Shown here: positions 12,095 through 22,243 of the stretch, one piece after another
How the letters are laid out: each line of letters starts with the position of its first letter
Position numbering within the stretch: position 1 is the first letter of the stretch
NCBI GenBank assembly: GCA_963070105.1
Contig: OY718808.1
Span: 8,375,898 to 8,439,897, forward strand
Origin: Litomosoides sigmodontis
Lineage: Eukaryota; Nematoda; Chromadorea; Rhabditida; Onchocercidae
Length of the DNA: 64,000 bases
Direction: 5' to 3'
The notes under the pieces: generated by a model
Told to the model about the DNA's origin: nothing
Databases searched by the model: none
What the model saw: the letters and a program-made list of their open reading frames with translations, nothing else
Program-made: the position numbers and the translations under genes

Positions 12095-15000
12095 ATGCGT
12101 AAAATACAGCTGGTAATATGCGCCTTGTTGGTGATGCTAATGAGGGGTTCGGTGGATGAAATTGTTGCTGAATCGATCTTTACTGCTTCTGTTAGCTTGG
12201 AACCTGACAAAACGTCTGGTAAGTAATCACACGAATTTTCTAACGATAATTTCTTCATCACTTCTATCGATTAGGAATTCGTTTTTGAAATAAATTTTGA
12301 ATGAAATAACTGTAAGGGAGTAGTTAGTGATTTCAAAAAAAAAAGGATGAGAATTGAAATAAGCCAGGCGTTATTGTTTTGGAGGAGCAATGAAAGTATT
12401 TGGAAGAGTAATTAATGCATAGTTGCTTTTTAATTTTTACTCCTTCCTTACGATAAGTCATTTCCTTATCTTTGCCTCTCGTAATGCGACCACTGAAAGA
12501 TAAGATTATCTAATCACGTTGCGCGAGATAAAGATTAATCTGTTAGGCCAAAATATCAAATTAATTATAGTTCTAATTAAAAAACATTTAATTAGAATAT
12601 CTGACTAATTATACAGAACAACGGCATCGTATACTTTAACAAGTGTTATCTTCTAAATAAGAAATTCTATAGCAATGAATTCACATTTAGCATTTCGATA
12701 TCGAATTTGAACCATTCATCGCTGAAAAATTGCTGCACTTATGTTTGCTTAGTATTTTTCACGTCAATTCCGTGTACTAATTTCGTTTCCATATTTTTGC
12801 TTCAAAGTGTCCTTTCCATGAACGTTGTTGCCACTTCCGAGTTCTGTAATTATTATTATCCTAGAACAGTTAATTTCTGTACCTGAAATTGCGCATCTTA
12901 TTGTTTTCCTCTCCGCTAAAAAGGGTTTCTTCTTTCCTGGCTTAGCATGCAAAGATAATTCCGATCGAATATCTCTGGCAAAAGCTTCTACAAATTTTGC
13001 TTTCCATCCGACACCCCACCCTTCACCATCATTATCAGCGATAATGAATTTCAATAATTTACCGTTCAGATTTCAATTTTTTCATTTCCTTACAATTAAT
13101 AATTCTAAATTAAATTTCAGATTCACTGAATTGTTCGCTTGACAAACTGCCCGCTGTAATTGGACACAACAATTTTTCAATCCTTGGAATGCTTCAGAAC
13201 TGTGCAATATTTTACATTCTTGGTGATAATATCAAACCGGGCAGTAAGATTGATTTATCAGAAATTGAAGGGTCGTTTGGTCGATGCCAGTCAGCACAGC
13301 CATTATTTTACAAGAAAAATAATGGTATGATTTTAATGACTTTAAAATTTTCAAACATCACCTCTTCTTCTCTTGCTTCTATTATCATCACCAATGAATA
13401 AATTTGAAATTCGCTTCACAAATTGATTTATGAATTTTTGTTTGAAGATAGAAACAGTCTTCCAGAAGCGAAATTATATTTGAAATTTAATGTTTTAATG
13501 ATGAAATGGCACGAATAAATTATTAGTTTAGCAGTTTACGTAAACAATTTCATCTATTTTGCAACAGAGGAATTGAGTGCTTCAGAGTATCAATTATTGA
13601 TAGCTCAAAAGATGAGTGTTTATACTGGTCAGTGCCTGTGGCAGGACAATTCCGAAGTTTATCTCAACTGCTTGTTTGATCGGAAGCAGTGGAAAAAGCA
13701 TTCGGTCAAGCCGTCTCCAAGTGATGATACGGAAATAATTGGTCACGTTACCGACGTTGACACTAACATTCTTCACGTCTTCTACACTGACGGTGAACTG
13801 CACAATTGGAAATTATTATCATTACGATAAATTTACCTATCAAAGCTTATAAAAAAGTATTGCTTCAGATCTTACGCATTAGTTGCGGTCAACTAGAAGA
13901 ATGAAATAATTACCTCAGTTGCAGCAAGAGAGTTTAGCTTGCTCTGTAGCGATTAAGGTGAAATTACTTAAGCTGCAGTAAGAAACCTGTAAGCTCATAG
14001 ATCGAGCCTGAATAGTATCAGTGATTTTTGATTATTGCAATTGAAGTTTCAGCGGATTGTTCTCGTTCCATGAAGTGGAAGTGTTTTAGTAGATCTGAGA
14101 ATTGATTGCTTCCAAACTTTAATTTTAATCCAATAATAAAGAGAAAAGGTACTTTAAATACATAATTATATAGTTAGCTTGCAAGATATTTCAATCGGTT
14201 GATTTCAATAATTAAATTAGGTAGGTAGAGCTTTAGGCATAATTAACTACTCCATCACTACTCCATCCCACATTTCTTTTCGGTTAATAGGAACTTTTCA
14301 GGGTAAAAATAAAAATTTACAATAATCGGAGATGGATTAGGTGAATGAAACTTCATCCTAAGTGACATTTCATTTCAGAAAATGGAATTATTTATGATTC
14401 ATCGTATAATATTTCATCAGAGAAATTTATCAAACAAGCAGCGTTGCAGCAGAAGAATTTGAAAAAATTATCTTATGATCCAGATCGTCAAGTTGGTTTG
14501 ACACTTTTTCAATTTAGCAAAGTTTTCGTCATCATTTAATGAATCTAAAAGGATGAAATCTAACGCTGTATTTTTTTGACTCAATAAATCGTAATTTCTT
14601 TTTTTTAAAAAAAAAAAAGAAAGTTCTCAGTGATAATATGTATAAATTTTCGAATTCATCAATTTTGAGCATTTTTTTTTTCAAAAAAAAATTTCAGTTA
14701 ATGTATATGCTTACAAATGAAATGGTTTATCAAAAAGTGAAAAGCAATTTTGGTTTTTTTGTCTACGAGCCAACATATGCTAAAGTAAATAACTTTAGCC
14801 GAGGCAGCTACTCAACTTTCTCCTTCAGCAACTACTATTACATTATTCAAAAGGTGGCAATTTGCAATACTTAATTGTGATAGCGATTAACTGTGAAATT
14901 TCTTTGAATTGAATTAAACTGCAAATAACACACAGGTCATCATCATAATCCTAAAACTGAAGTGCTCGTCGAGTGGAACTAGCTGATGCATTACATTCTC

Positions 15001-15369
15001 ATGCGGTTATCTTTTTCATCTTTTTAATGAGCAAGATAATTCGTAACCTGAAATAGCGAGATACACAACCGGGGTGTTTTTCAGACTTTAGGTGATGGTC
15101 GTGTAGCGTACTACGCCGGGAAGGAGGGCAATCCCGTACAGGTTTGCATTGCAGAGGTGCAACCGGACGAAACGCTCTACATGTCCTTGCTCGTAGGCGT
15201 TGATAGTAAATCGGTTTTTCAACGAATTAAAACTCAACTCTCTCCAAGACCGACACCGGTCAAGCCTGATGATCAGACAACAGCGATGCCTATGAAAGCT
15301 TCTAGGCCATCATTTCATACCATTTCACTCATCCTCATTCTCTCGCTTTTATTTACTATTTCCAGGTAG
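12095..15369 (+). CDS. Secreted, probably lipid-anchored protein of unknown family (7 exons)
   Basis: Seven exons join without a frame break: 12095-12218, 13121-13324, 13568-13792, 14379-14491, 14698-14853 and 15085-15369 carry the codons, the introns being phase 1, 1, 1, 0 and 0 (six coding exons; an untranslated leader exon is possible). All acceptors end in CAG and the first donor is GTAAGT. The product is 368 residues. Residues 1-20 (MRKIQLVICALLVML) form a signal peptide. The mature part has six cysteines (46, 69, 97, 132, 144, 295) and glycosylation sequons at N45 and N59. The last 19 residues are hydrophobic and end in SR, as in a GPI-anchor signal or tail anchor. Segments such as TNILHVFYTD, YDPDRQLMYMLTNE and GDGRVAYYAG recur like beta-propeller or similar beta-sheet blades; this is only an impression. 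No family is recognised. Reading through the third intron gives a stop at 13828, so splicing at 13792 is needed. Confidence 0.85.
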
Positions 15370-15481
15370 AAGAAAAACTGACGGATATTTTATGAATTTT
15401 GTTCACGTAATCCTATGATTAAAGATCATAAGCAAAACGAAATTTGTGCTTTATATCAGTTGGGAAATTTTTGTTTTTTAA

Positions 15482-15487
15482 AATAAA
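15482..15487 (+). terminator. Polyadenylation signal AATAAA
   Basis: AATAAA lies 113 nt after the stop codon of the secreted-protein gene; an ATTAAA variant occurs earlier at about 15418. Confidence 0.5.
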
Positions 15488-17096
15488 ATTGTTTATTTCA
15501 ATTTTTCCCATGACATTAATGGTTCTTTGATTGTTGTTTGCAAATTCAAAAAGGACTAAGTTTTAATAGCTTAAAAAAATTTGCCCACCTGTTTTCATGT
15601 GCTTTGCACGATTTCCCAAAACATTCTTCAAATAGCACATCTAATTGAACTTTTCCTGAAGTGTTTTTTTTGCAGTGAATTTTGTTCACGTCCTTACGTC
15701 AACGTGATGTGTATTTGCATTCTTATTAAGGGATCAATTCTTTGATTAATATGTATTTTAAAAACTTTGCAAATTAAAATAGAAAGTTTGTTAGGTGCAT
15801 TTTAAAGTTTGTATGAAAAAGAAAGCCAGAAAATATTGAATGCATGCTTATCATTTCGAACTATCACAGTGATCATTTGAAGATTTTGAAATTTAATTTT
15901 TTATATACGAGTGCTGTTGTTGAAAGGTTTTATTACAACTAACTTTACTTAAATTTCATTATTGAAAAAAGGGCACTTCCGAAAGTTTGCTGGGAATTCT
16001 GAAGAGAATTAAATGAATGAATGAACGAGTTACAGACATTTCCATTTCTTCCATATTAGGGAATAAGGCTAATAAGGCAGAGATAATTTCGACAAATTTT
16101 ACTCCACAGTTCCGTTTCAACCTTTCAGAATCCTACGATGGCGATCATATGCTTTTTTCCTAGAAAATTTTTTTTAAGTCTAAGATTTGACCGACCGTTT
16201 CCAATGTCGTCAATCGTTTGGCTGTTTAATTTAGTCTGATTACTGAATGTTTCCAAATTTTTTAACTGTAAAATGTTTTGCAATTTATCTGCTTTATTCA
16301 CAGAATATTTCATAAATTGCAGTTGCATGTTGAATTAATTCCATTCAATGAATTCGTTTAATAAAAAATTTTTACATATTTCTGGAAATTTTTTACAAAC
16401 CTAAAATTTGCATGTATATTTTCAATATTATCTTTTAACTGTTCAATTTAGCTCAGCAAGATATTTGGAATTTTTTATCGTAAATTTTTAAAAAAAAAAT
16501 TTTTTTTTGATGAAAATTACTGTCATCTTGTTACGTGCATTTGTATAATTTTTCATGGGAGTAAGCATAAAATTTTTTAAAAAAAAATTTTTTGAAAAAA
16601 ATTTTTTCCATATCAATTTTTTTTTTTTAATTTTGTATAAAAGAAAAGGTTGAGGAGGGTGAGATTCTCTCTAACTGGACATTTAATTTTTGCCGTGTGG
16701 TTTTTTGCAAGTTGCACAGGACGTTACAGTTACTGTGCACGGAGTATGGTATCTCTGATAGCGAAGTTTTTCGTAGGACTGCATGTTACATTAAAATTTG
16801 AACGCTATCGTCTAAGGCATTTCGCTAAGACAACAAAAAAAAAACTGAAAAAGAGTGGCAAAGTAAATTAAGCGGCAATAGCTATAATTATAGAGTTAAT
16901 AAATTAAGCAGTAATGACAATTTCAAATCTCAAAAATTCGTGCTAACTATCGGCAACCAACGGAATTTACGCAGCAGCAACCAATTTGCATTTAGTGATT
17001 AATCATTTCAGCAATTTGTACAATTGATAATTTTTTAATCAAAACTAAGTTTTTTTTCCTTTAATTTTATTTGCTGTAATAAATAAATTTGCATAA
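15488..17096. other. No gene confirmed; possible fossil of a tandem copy
   Basis: The string TGAATTTTGTTCACGT found just after the stop of the secreted-protein gene (about 15393) recurs at about 15676. At 16636-16800 a T-run is followed by a more coding-like stretch open in two frames; one reads EEGEILSNWTFNFC and TEYGISDSEVFRRTACY, the other is hydrophobic then basic but has no ATG. No exon is confirmed. Confidence 0.35.
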
Positions 17097-17222
17097 TTAT
17101 TACGATGTTTTAACTGGGATTGCGACAGCAATGGCGAATTGCGTTATTACGATGGAAAATTGCATAATTTGAATGCGAACCACATTGCTATGAATACAGT
17201 TGTGTTCTTTAAATTAAACTAA
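17097..17222 (+). pseudogene. Exon-like remnant resembling the 12-15 kb secreted protein
   Basis: Open from 17097 to a TAA at 17220, reading CFNWDCDSNGELRYYDGKLH and then NLNANHIAMNTVVFF. The phrase D-x-NG followed by a tyrosine-aspartate pair resembles DENGIIYDSS in the fourth coding exon of the neighbouring gene. There is no good acceptor or start codon, so this is read as a decayed exon of a related copy, not as a working gene. Confidence 0.3.
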
Positions 17223-17274
17223 CACATCTACGCTAAACACAGATCTGAATGAAGCAGTAGAGATTTATTTTCAG

Positions 17275-17409
17275 GAAATTGCAGCATTCAAAACACCACC
17301 TAAGAAAGTTGAAAGAAAAATTCAAAACTTTTTCGACAAATTTATTAACAATTTTTATGAAGTTCATATCGATCCTAATCGGTCATCAAACCTTTTCGTC
17401 GTTTCATAA
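17275..17409 (+). pseudogene. Exon-like remnant with TTTTCAG acceptor, possible paralogue
   Basis: A good acceptor (TTATTTTCAG, ending 17274) is followed by 44 codons and a TAA at 17407. It reads EIAAFKTPPKKVERKIQNFF, then DKFINNFYEVHIDPNRSSNL. HIDPNRSSNLFVV resembles YDPDRQLMYML at the matching place in the secreted protein at 12-15 kb, and a basic helix-like stretch precedes it in both. A strong GTAAGT donor at about 17430 lies just past the stop, as if the exon once continued. Together with 17097-17222 this suggests a broken tandem duplicate. It could also be the true last exon of an unrelated gene. Confidence 0.35.
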
Positions 17410-17640
17410 ATTAGACACTTTTTCATTAATGTAAGTAATTTCAAAGTTTTAATATTTCACATCGATTGTAATGAGAGTGATTAGAGCATCTGATTAATAA
17501 CGTAAATATTTCTTGCAATATCACAAAAAATGCAAATGACAAGTTTCAGAAAAGAATTCACACCTCATCCCGTGACTAATCGATGATTCAACCTTTAATT
17601 AATTAATCAATTAATTTGATTCTTTATTTTTTCATTTAAG

Positions 17641-17718
17641 CGATTCTTTCGCAGGATAAATGCATCGCTGCAGCACTTTGCTATTCTCACTGAAATGTTT
17701 GGTGTGTTATTAGATTAG
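17641..17718 (+). CDS. Weak candidate exon, unknown product
   Basis: A pyrimidine-rich acceptor (TTTTTCATTTAAG) is followed by 25 codons and TAG: RFFRRINASLQHFAILTEMF then GVLLD. Composition is protein-like. No partner exon in matching phase was found, so the call is tentative. Confidence 0.2.
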   Translation, partial: RFFRRINASLQHFAILTEMFGVLLD

Positions 17719-18223
17719 ACTCGTTGCTCTGTGAACTAATCTTAAAAATTCACAAATAGTTTTTTCTAATTCTTTTTAAACTTATAAATTGATGCGTCAA
17801 TTACTAGTATTTTCTATAATTGCAGTTTTAAATGCAAAATTTCAACATTTCAGTTATATTTTAATTTGATGTGTTATGCTGGAGCATTTACGATTTAATT
17901 TTACCAAGATCTAACGATGCACAATTTTTCATTTGACAGTTCATTTCGTCATATTTCAAGCATGATTTTAGCATTTCTGAAATAAATTGAAATGCTCTAA
18001 CAGTACTTTTAAATTTTATTTTAAACAAATCACTTCCAAATTGTATTCACGTTACGTGCGACATTTCTACACTCAATGAAATCCACCTATTGATGATTAT
18101 TGTTAGTCGTTTCATAAGTTTAAATTGCTAAATTTCCTCGATGCAAAACTCTTCAAAAGTTACCGCTTTCTTTTTTTTGCTAAAAAAACATTACAGTTAA
18201 ATAGCTACTGTTTTATAGTGAAA

Positions 18224-18295
18224 ATGGCGGGCAACAAACTGTATGACATTTTGATATCAAAAGAATTTCAGACTATCGGCGATCAGGAAAAATAA
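18224..18295 (+). CDS. Small ORF (23 aa) with spliced-leader-like context
   Basis: TTTTATAG ends 5 nt before an ATG in good context (GAAAATGGCG). The frame reads MAGNKLYDILISKEFQTIGD, then QEK and TAA, and an AATAAA overlaps the stop. Such an arrangement could be a tiny gene, a first exon, or chance. The downstream 18.35-18.42 kb has coding-like composition but no matching splice sites. Function unknown. Confidence 0.25.
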   Translation: MAGNKLYDILISKEFQTIGDQEK

Positions 18296-19636
18296 AAAAA
18301 AACCGAATACTCTGTTTGCTTATTACGAAAAGGTGTTGTCAGCGATGTTCAGCGTGTGTTTTAGAAAGTACTCGTCTGCCTGATAAAGGGCTCTTTGCGT
18401 CATTCCGGAAGATAAGCTGAAATTCATTCCATCGATTCTTTCGGTTTCTCCCCCTTTTTTCCCCAATTTTCATTTTACTCTTTATTTAATGCAAATTTTA
18501 AAGTTTCAAATTGCTCAGTGATGCGTATATTGTGTTACGTGAAAAGATTGGGAAATATGTTTGATCGTTGCATAAAATAAAGAGTAAAAAATGAAGATTG
18601 AAGATGAAAGTTTTAGGGATGAAGGCTCTTTTTGAAGGTAAAATGAAATGTTAGGTGAAAAGAATTTGAATGCTTGTTGTATTATTCATTTGTAAATTTT
18701 AAAATTGTAAATTTTAACTTCTTTTGATTTTTTTTTCCAACTATAACAATGAAATTTGTTAGAGCTAATAGCTAGATAAATTTTCTTGAAAGAAAAACTC
18801 GTTTCTCATTTAATTATTGTTACTCATTTAATCATCATTAAAGTTATGGCCCTTTTTATCATTTATTAATGTAGGAAATTATCATGTGATAAAAATTATT
18901 TATTGATCAGATAATACCTGGAATAGGTTCTCATTTTTTTTCTCACTCATTATTATAATCATTTTTACAGGAAAATATCGATCATTTTGCATTTCTTTGT
19001 GAAATTTCGCTTTGTTTACCTATTTGCTAATTAGGTATGATATGATAAGAGTGGGCCTACTTACTTACTGTAAGTGTTTTTCAAAAGCATTTCAAAGCTG
19101 CGAATGATTTGAGAATTTTCACTCGTTTAAGATTAATTGAATTCGTTCTCGCGTAGCTAATGCAAACAGTTCATTACAATCACTAATTAAATGCGCCGTA
19201 AGCGGCGGAGGATTTTTCCGCTTATCATCCACTGATCTCTGCGACGTTTGTTTTTTCGCGCTCGGTTCGCAGACAAAAGAGAAAAAAAGGAGACGGTCAC
19301 ATGCTGTCGAAACAGTTCATTTGCATAGCACTGATGATATGAGATGAAAGCAAAGTTCGCTGCCTAACCTCAATTAGATAATTTACTAATCCAATTAACC
19401 GAGCGTTCCTTTCAACCACTTTCAACAAATTCGATTTTACTCCTTTCCTTTAACACTTTTATAAAATTGTAGCTTAAATGTTTAGCATAAATTTTAAGTT
19501 ATAGCTGTTGTTCTCACTGTAACAAACATGCAATGAATATGTGCAACGATTTAATTATGGTAAAAAGAAGTATGAAAAATAAAGGTACGATCATTATAAC
19601 TATAACAATAATGTATGAAATGATTGTAGGCACTGA
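18296..19636. other. Intergenic; GC-richer block at 19190-19320
   Basis: No exon supported. The block around 19193-19290 is markedly more GC-rich than its surroundings, has the near-palindrome GCCGTAAGCGGC and several CG dinucleotides, and lies about 350 bp before the TGATAA cluster. It may be a promoter or enhancer; that is inference. Confidence 0.35.
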
Positions 19637-19696
19637 TTATCATGATAGTTATCATCGTTATGATAACAAGTGATAACGATGTTATCACAGTGATAA
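19637..19696. promoter_or_regulatory. Cluster of six TGATAA (GATA-factor) sites in an imperfect inverted repeat
   Basis: TGATAA or its complement TTATCA occurs at 19637, 19649, 19661, 19671, 19682 and 19691, six times in 60 bp. The two halves are roughly reverse complements, so the strand could also fold into a hairpin. TGATAA is the core recognised by nematode intestinal GATA factors such as ELT-2. An enhancer role is inference. Confidence 0.45.
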
Positions 19697-19795
19697 TCAA
19701 TCACTACCTTCAATCAGAATCTCTTAGGATATTCCTTGAATGAATACTTCTTTGAAGTTTCTTCCGAGGCGTCATCTTTAAGCGCTCCAACAAAC

Positions 19796-19826
19796 AGACA
19801 GACAGACAGACAGACACATGCACACA

Positions 19827-19872
<46 letters not shown>
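19796..19872. repeat. Compound (GACA)n-(CA)n microsatellite
   Basis: Five GACA units are followed by a (CA)n run with single-base interruptions. Confidence 0.95.
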
Positions 19873-19876
<4 letters not shown>

Positions 19877-22206
19877 TACATATTCATCACTTTTCAAAAC
19901 ATTAACAACTGTTTAAAATTGAAATGAAATGAAAAACCATTCCACCATCTCAACATTTTGCTATTTTCTTCCGTTCCATCCCAAAATTCCTCCAAAGCGT
20001 TGCATTTCTCTTATTGATTTCATATTATGAAATTTATTGCTATTTTATTAAATCAATGAATATTTATTTCTTACAGTACGAACATATACAAAACCATTGT
20101 ACTATCTCATTTGATATTTCGTGGACTAATTTACATAGATTGTATCGATTTACTATTTAATCTCAATAATAAGCATTTTTTTTTTTGAAGAGGAAAAAGT
20201 AAGTTGTGCTGCATTGTTTAGCTTTTAATAAAAGTAAAAAAAGAAACTTTTTTCTTTGAGCAAAAAATGATCGTAAAATTTGTGTGAAACGTTGGTGTAC
20301 TAAAAAAAAAAACTAGAGAGTGAAAAGAGAAAAAAAAACTGAAGTGATTTAACTCAATTTTTTTTATTACCTAAATGCTAAATGCGTAATTACGGTATTT
20401 TCAATCCATTCTTTGTTTCATTTCTAAACATTCGGGTTTTTATTCTTGCAGAAAAAACAACTTTTTGTTTAGTTTCAAATATCATTTGCAAAATTAGAAT
20501 AAATTATTTTGTAGGTTTAAACGGAAGCAAAAGGTTAGTACTGTAACGCAGAAATTTTGATCATTGAAATTTGAAATATTTTAGAAGACATTCCAGCATG
20601 TGACATTATCATTTCGCTTAATTTTTTTTTTTGCTTCCAACGTTTTAAAACAAAAACGAGCATTTATTTATCTTATAATATCATTCATGCCGGCACCACT
20701 CTTCACTTCCTCATTTCCTACCGCTTTTTTTCTTTTTTCGTTTTTTTTTCGTAAAAAATTCAAAAATGCATTTTAAAAATCAATTTATTGTTATTTTCAT
20801 TTAATTTGCTTTCTTTTTTTCTTTTATATTTCATTTCAACGACTTCAACAACGTGCGTGACGTTCATTTCAAAAAGACTCCTAGTAATTTTCATTGCAAT
20901 CAATTTTAATGTACTTTTTTTTTTTAAAGAAAAGGCAAATCTTACAATTTATAAAATATTTTTACGAGCAAAACAATTTTTTTTTTCACCATATTATTTT
21001 ATTACTTCGTTTTTTTTTTGATTTTGGTGAATTGCTAGGTTTTCTTTTCTTTTCTAAAATTTAGCAATCACTTTTAAAACGTTAATTTGATTTCACCTTT
21101 TCTTTTGTAAAAGATTTAGTAATGCAGAAATTGCATCGTTTCAATAGCAATATCAAGCGAAGAGAAATAATCATTTGAGAAATATTTACATAGTACGAGG
21201 AACGCAGAGTGTTATTTAATGTTGCGTAGTTTTGGAGGTCATTTTAAACAAAAAAAAAAACAAAATTAGAAAATTTACGCTATTTGTTTGTAAACAAACA
21301 CCCACGGAACATTACTGTGTTGTGACCTTTGAATTCGAATGGAAAAATAATATGCAAGTGCGTGTATGTGTGCAAAAGTAAAAATTACTCGTTTTGTTAT
21401 GAAATGAAAGGGAAAAAAGAGGAAGAATTCATTTGAAATTTTCAGAGAACAAAAAGCTAAATTACTAAATTTCCACAAAAATTATTTTTTCGCCACAATG
21501 TCAGCTCCTTTTCTTTGATTCTTTTACAAATAATTTCAAATTACATATTGTAAATTCAACGGTATGAATTTTAAATAATACAATGCACCTTTTTTTTTTT
21601 CTGTGCAAAGTGAAGTACACAAATTTTTGCCTGCCATAAGCTACGGTATAAATTGATTGACAAATTACTGTATTGCATTCTTCAATAAATGTTTCGTCTA
21701 AATTTAAATTATCTCATTCAATGCTATGCAATATTAATTTGGCAAGGAAATTTTTGCTTAGCAAATAAACTTTATATCATATATTTTTATCAACGAAACA
21801 TTTTATTTCTCAATTTTCCATCTGTAACATTTATTAAGGTTTAATCATTTTTTACAATTTAAGCTCTTAAATTTATGATATTTCAAATTTTGTTAAATTT
21901 ATAACGAATTTCAAATTTTATAGCATTCACTTCCCCAGCAATTACTGTCATATATTTTTGTAAGTTTGTTTTTAACCTTTTTACGCTTACATTTTTCATC
22001 TGCTAAACGATGTAATAATGGGGAAAAAAAGATTAGAGCATAAAAAAGTGTGCTATTTAATTGTCTTCGCTTTTTCGTTTTTTTTTTTTTTTTTGTAAAA
22101 ATGATAAATGTTGAAATAATTTTTTTTTTCATCGTTTCTTTAGATAGCAATATCAATGATATATCAGTTGAGATTACAGCACATTCCGTGGAACATACTT
22201 GAACAG
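19873..22206. other. No gene seen
   Basis: A/T homopolymer-rich sequence. Open frames here are lysine or phenylalanine rich and lack splice context. Confidence 0.55.
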
Positions 22207-22243
22207 CTTCCTTCCTTCCTTCCTTCCTTCCTTCCTTCCTTCC
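22207..22243. repeat. (CTTC)n microsatellite
   Basis: About nine tetranucleotide units in a row. Confidence 0.95.

Noticed and set aside
13594..13803. Minus-strand frame opposite the third coding exon of the secreted-protein gene
   Set aside because: It is the antisense shadow of a well supported exon.
16650..16871. 73-codon frame with a signal-peptide-like start
   Set aside because: The apparent start is TTG, a stop lies just upstream in frame and no acceptor supports it.
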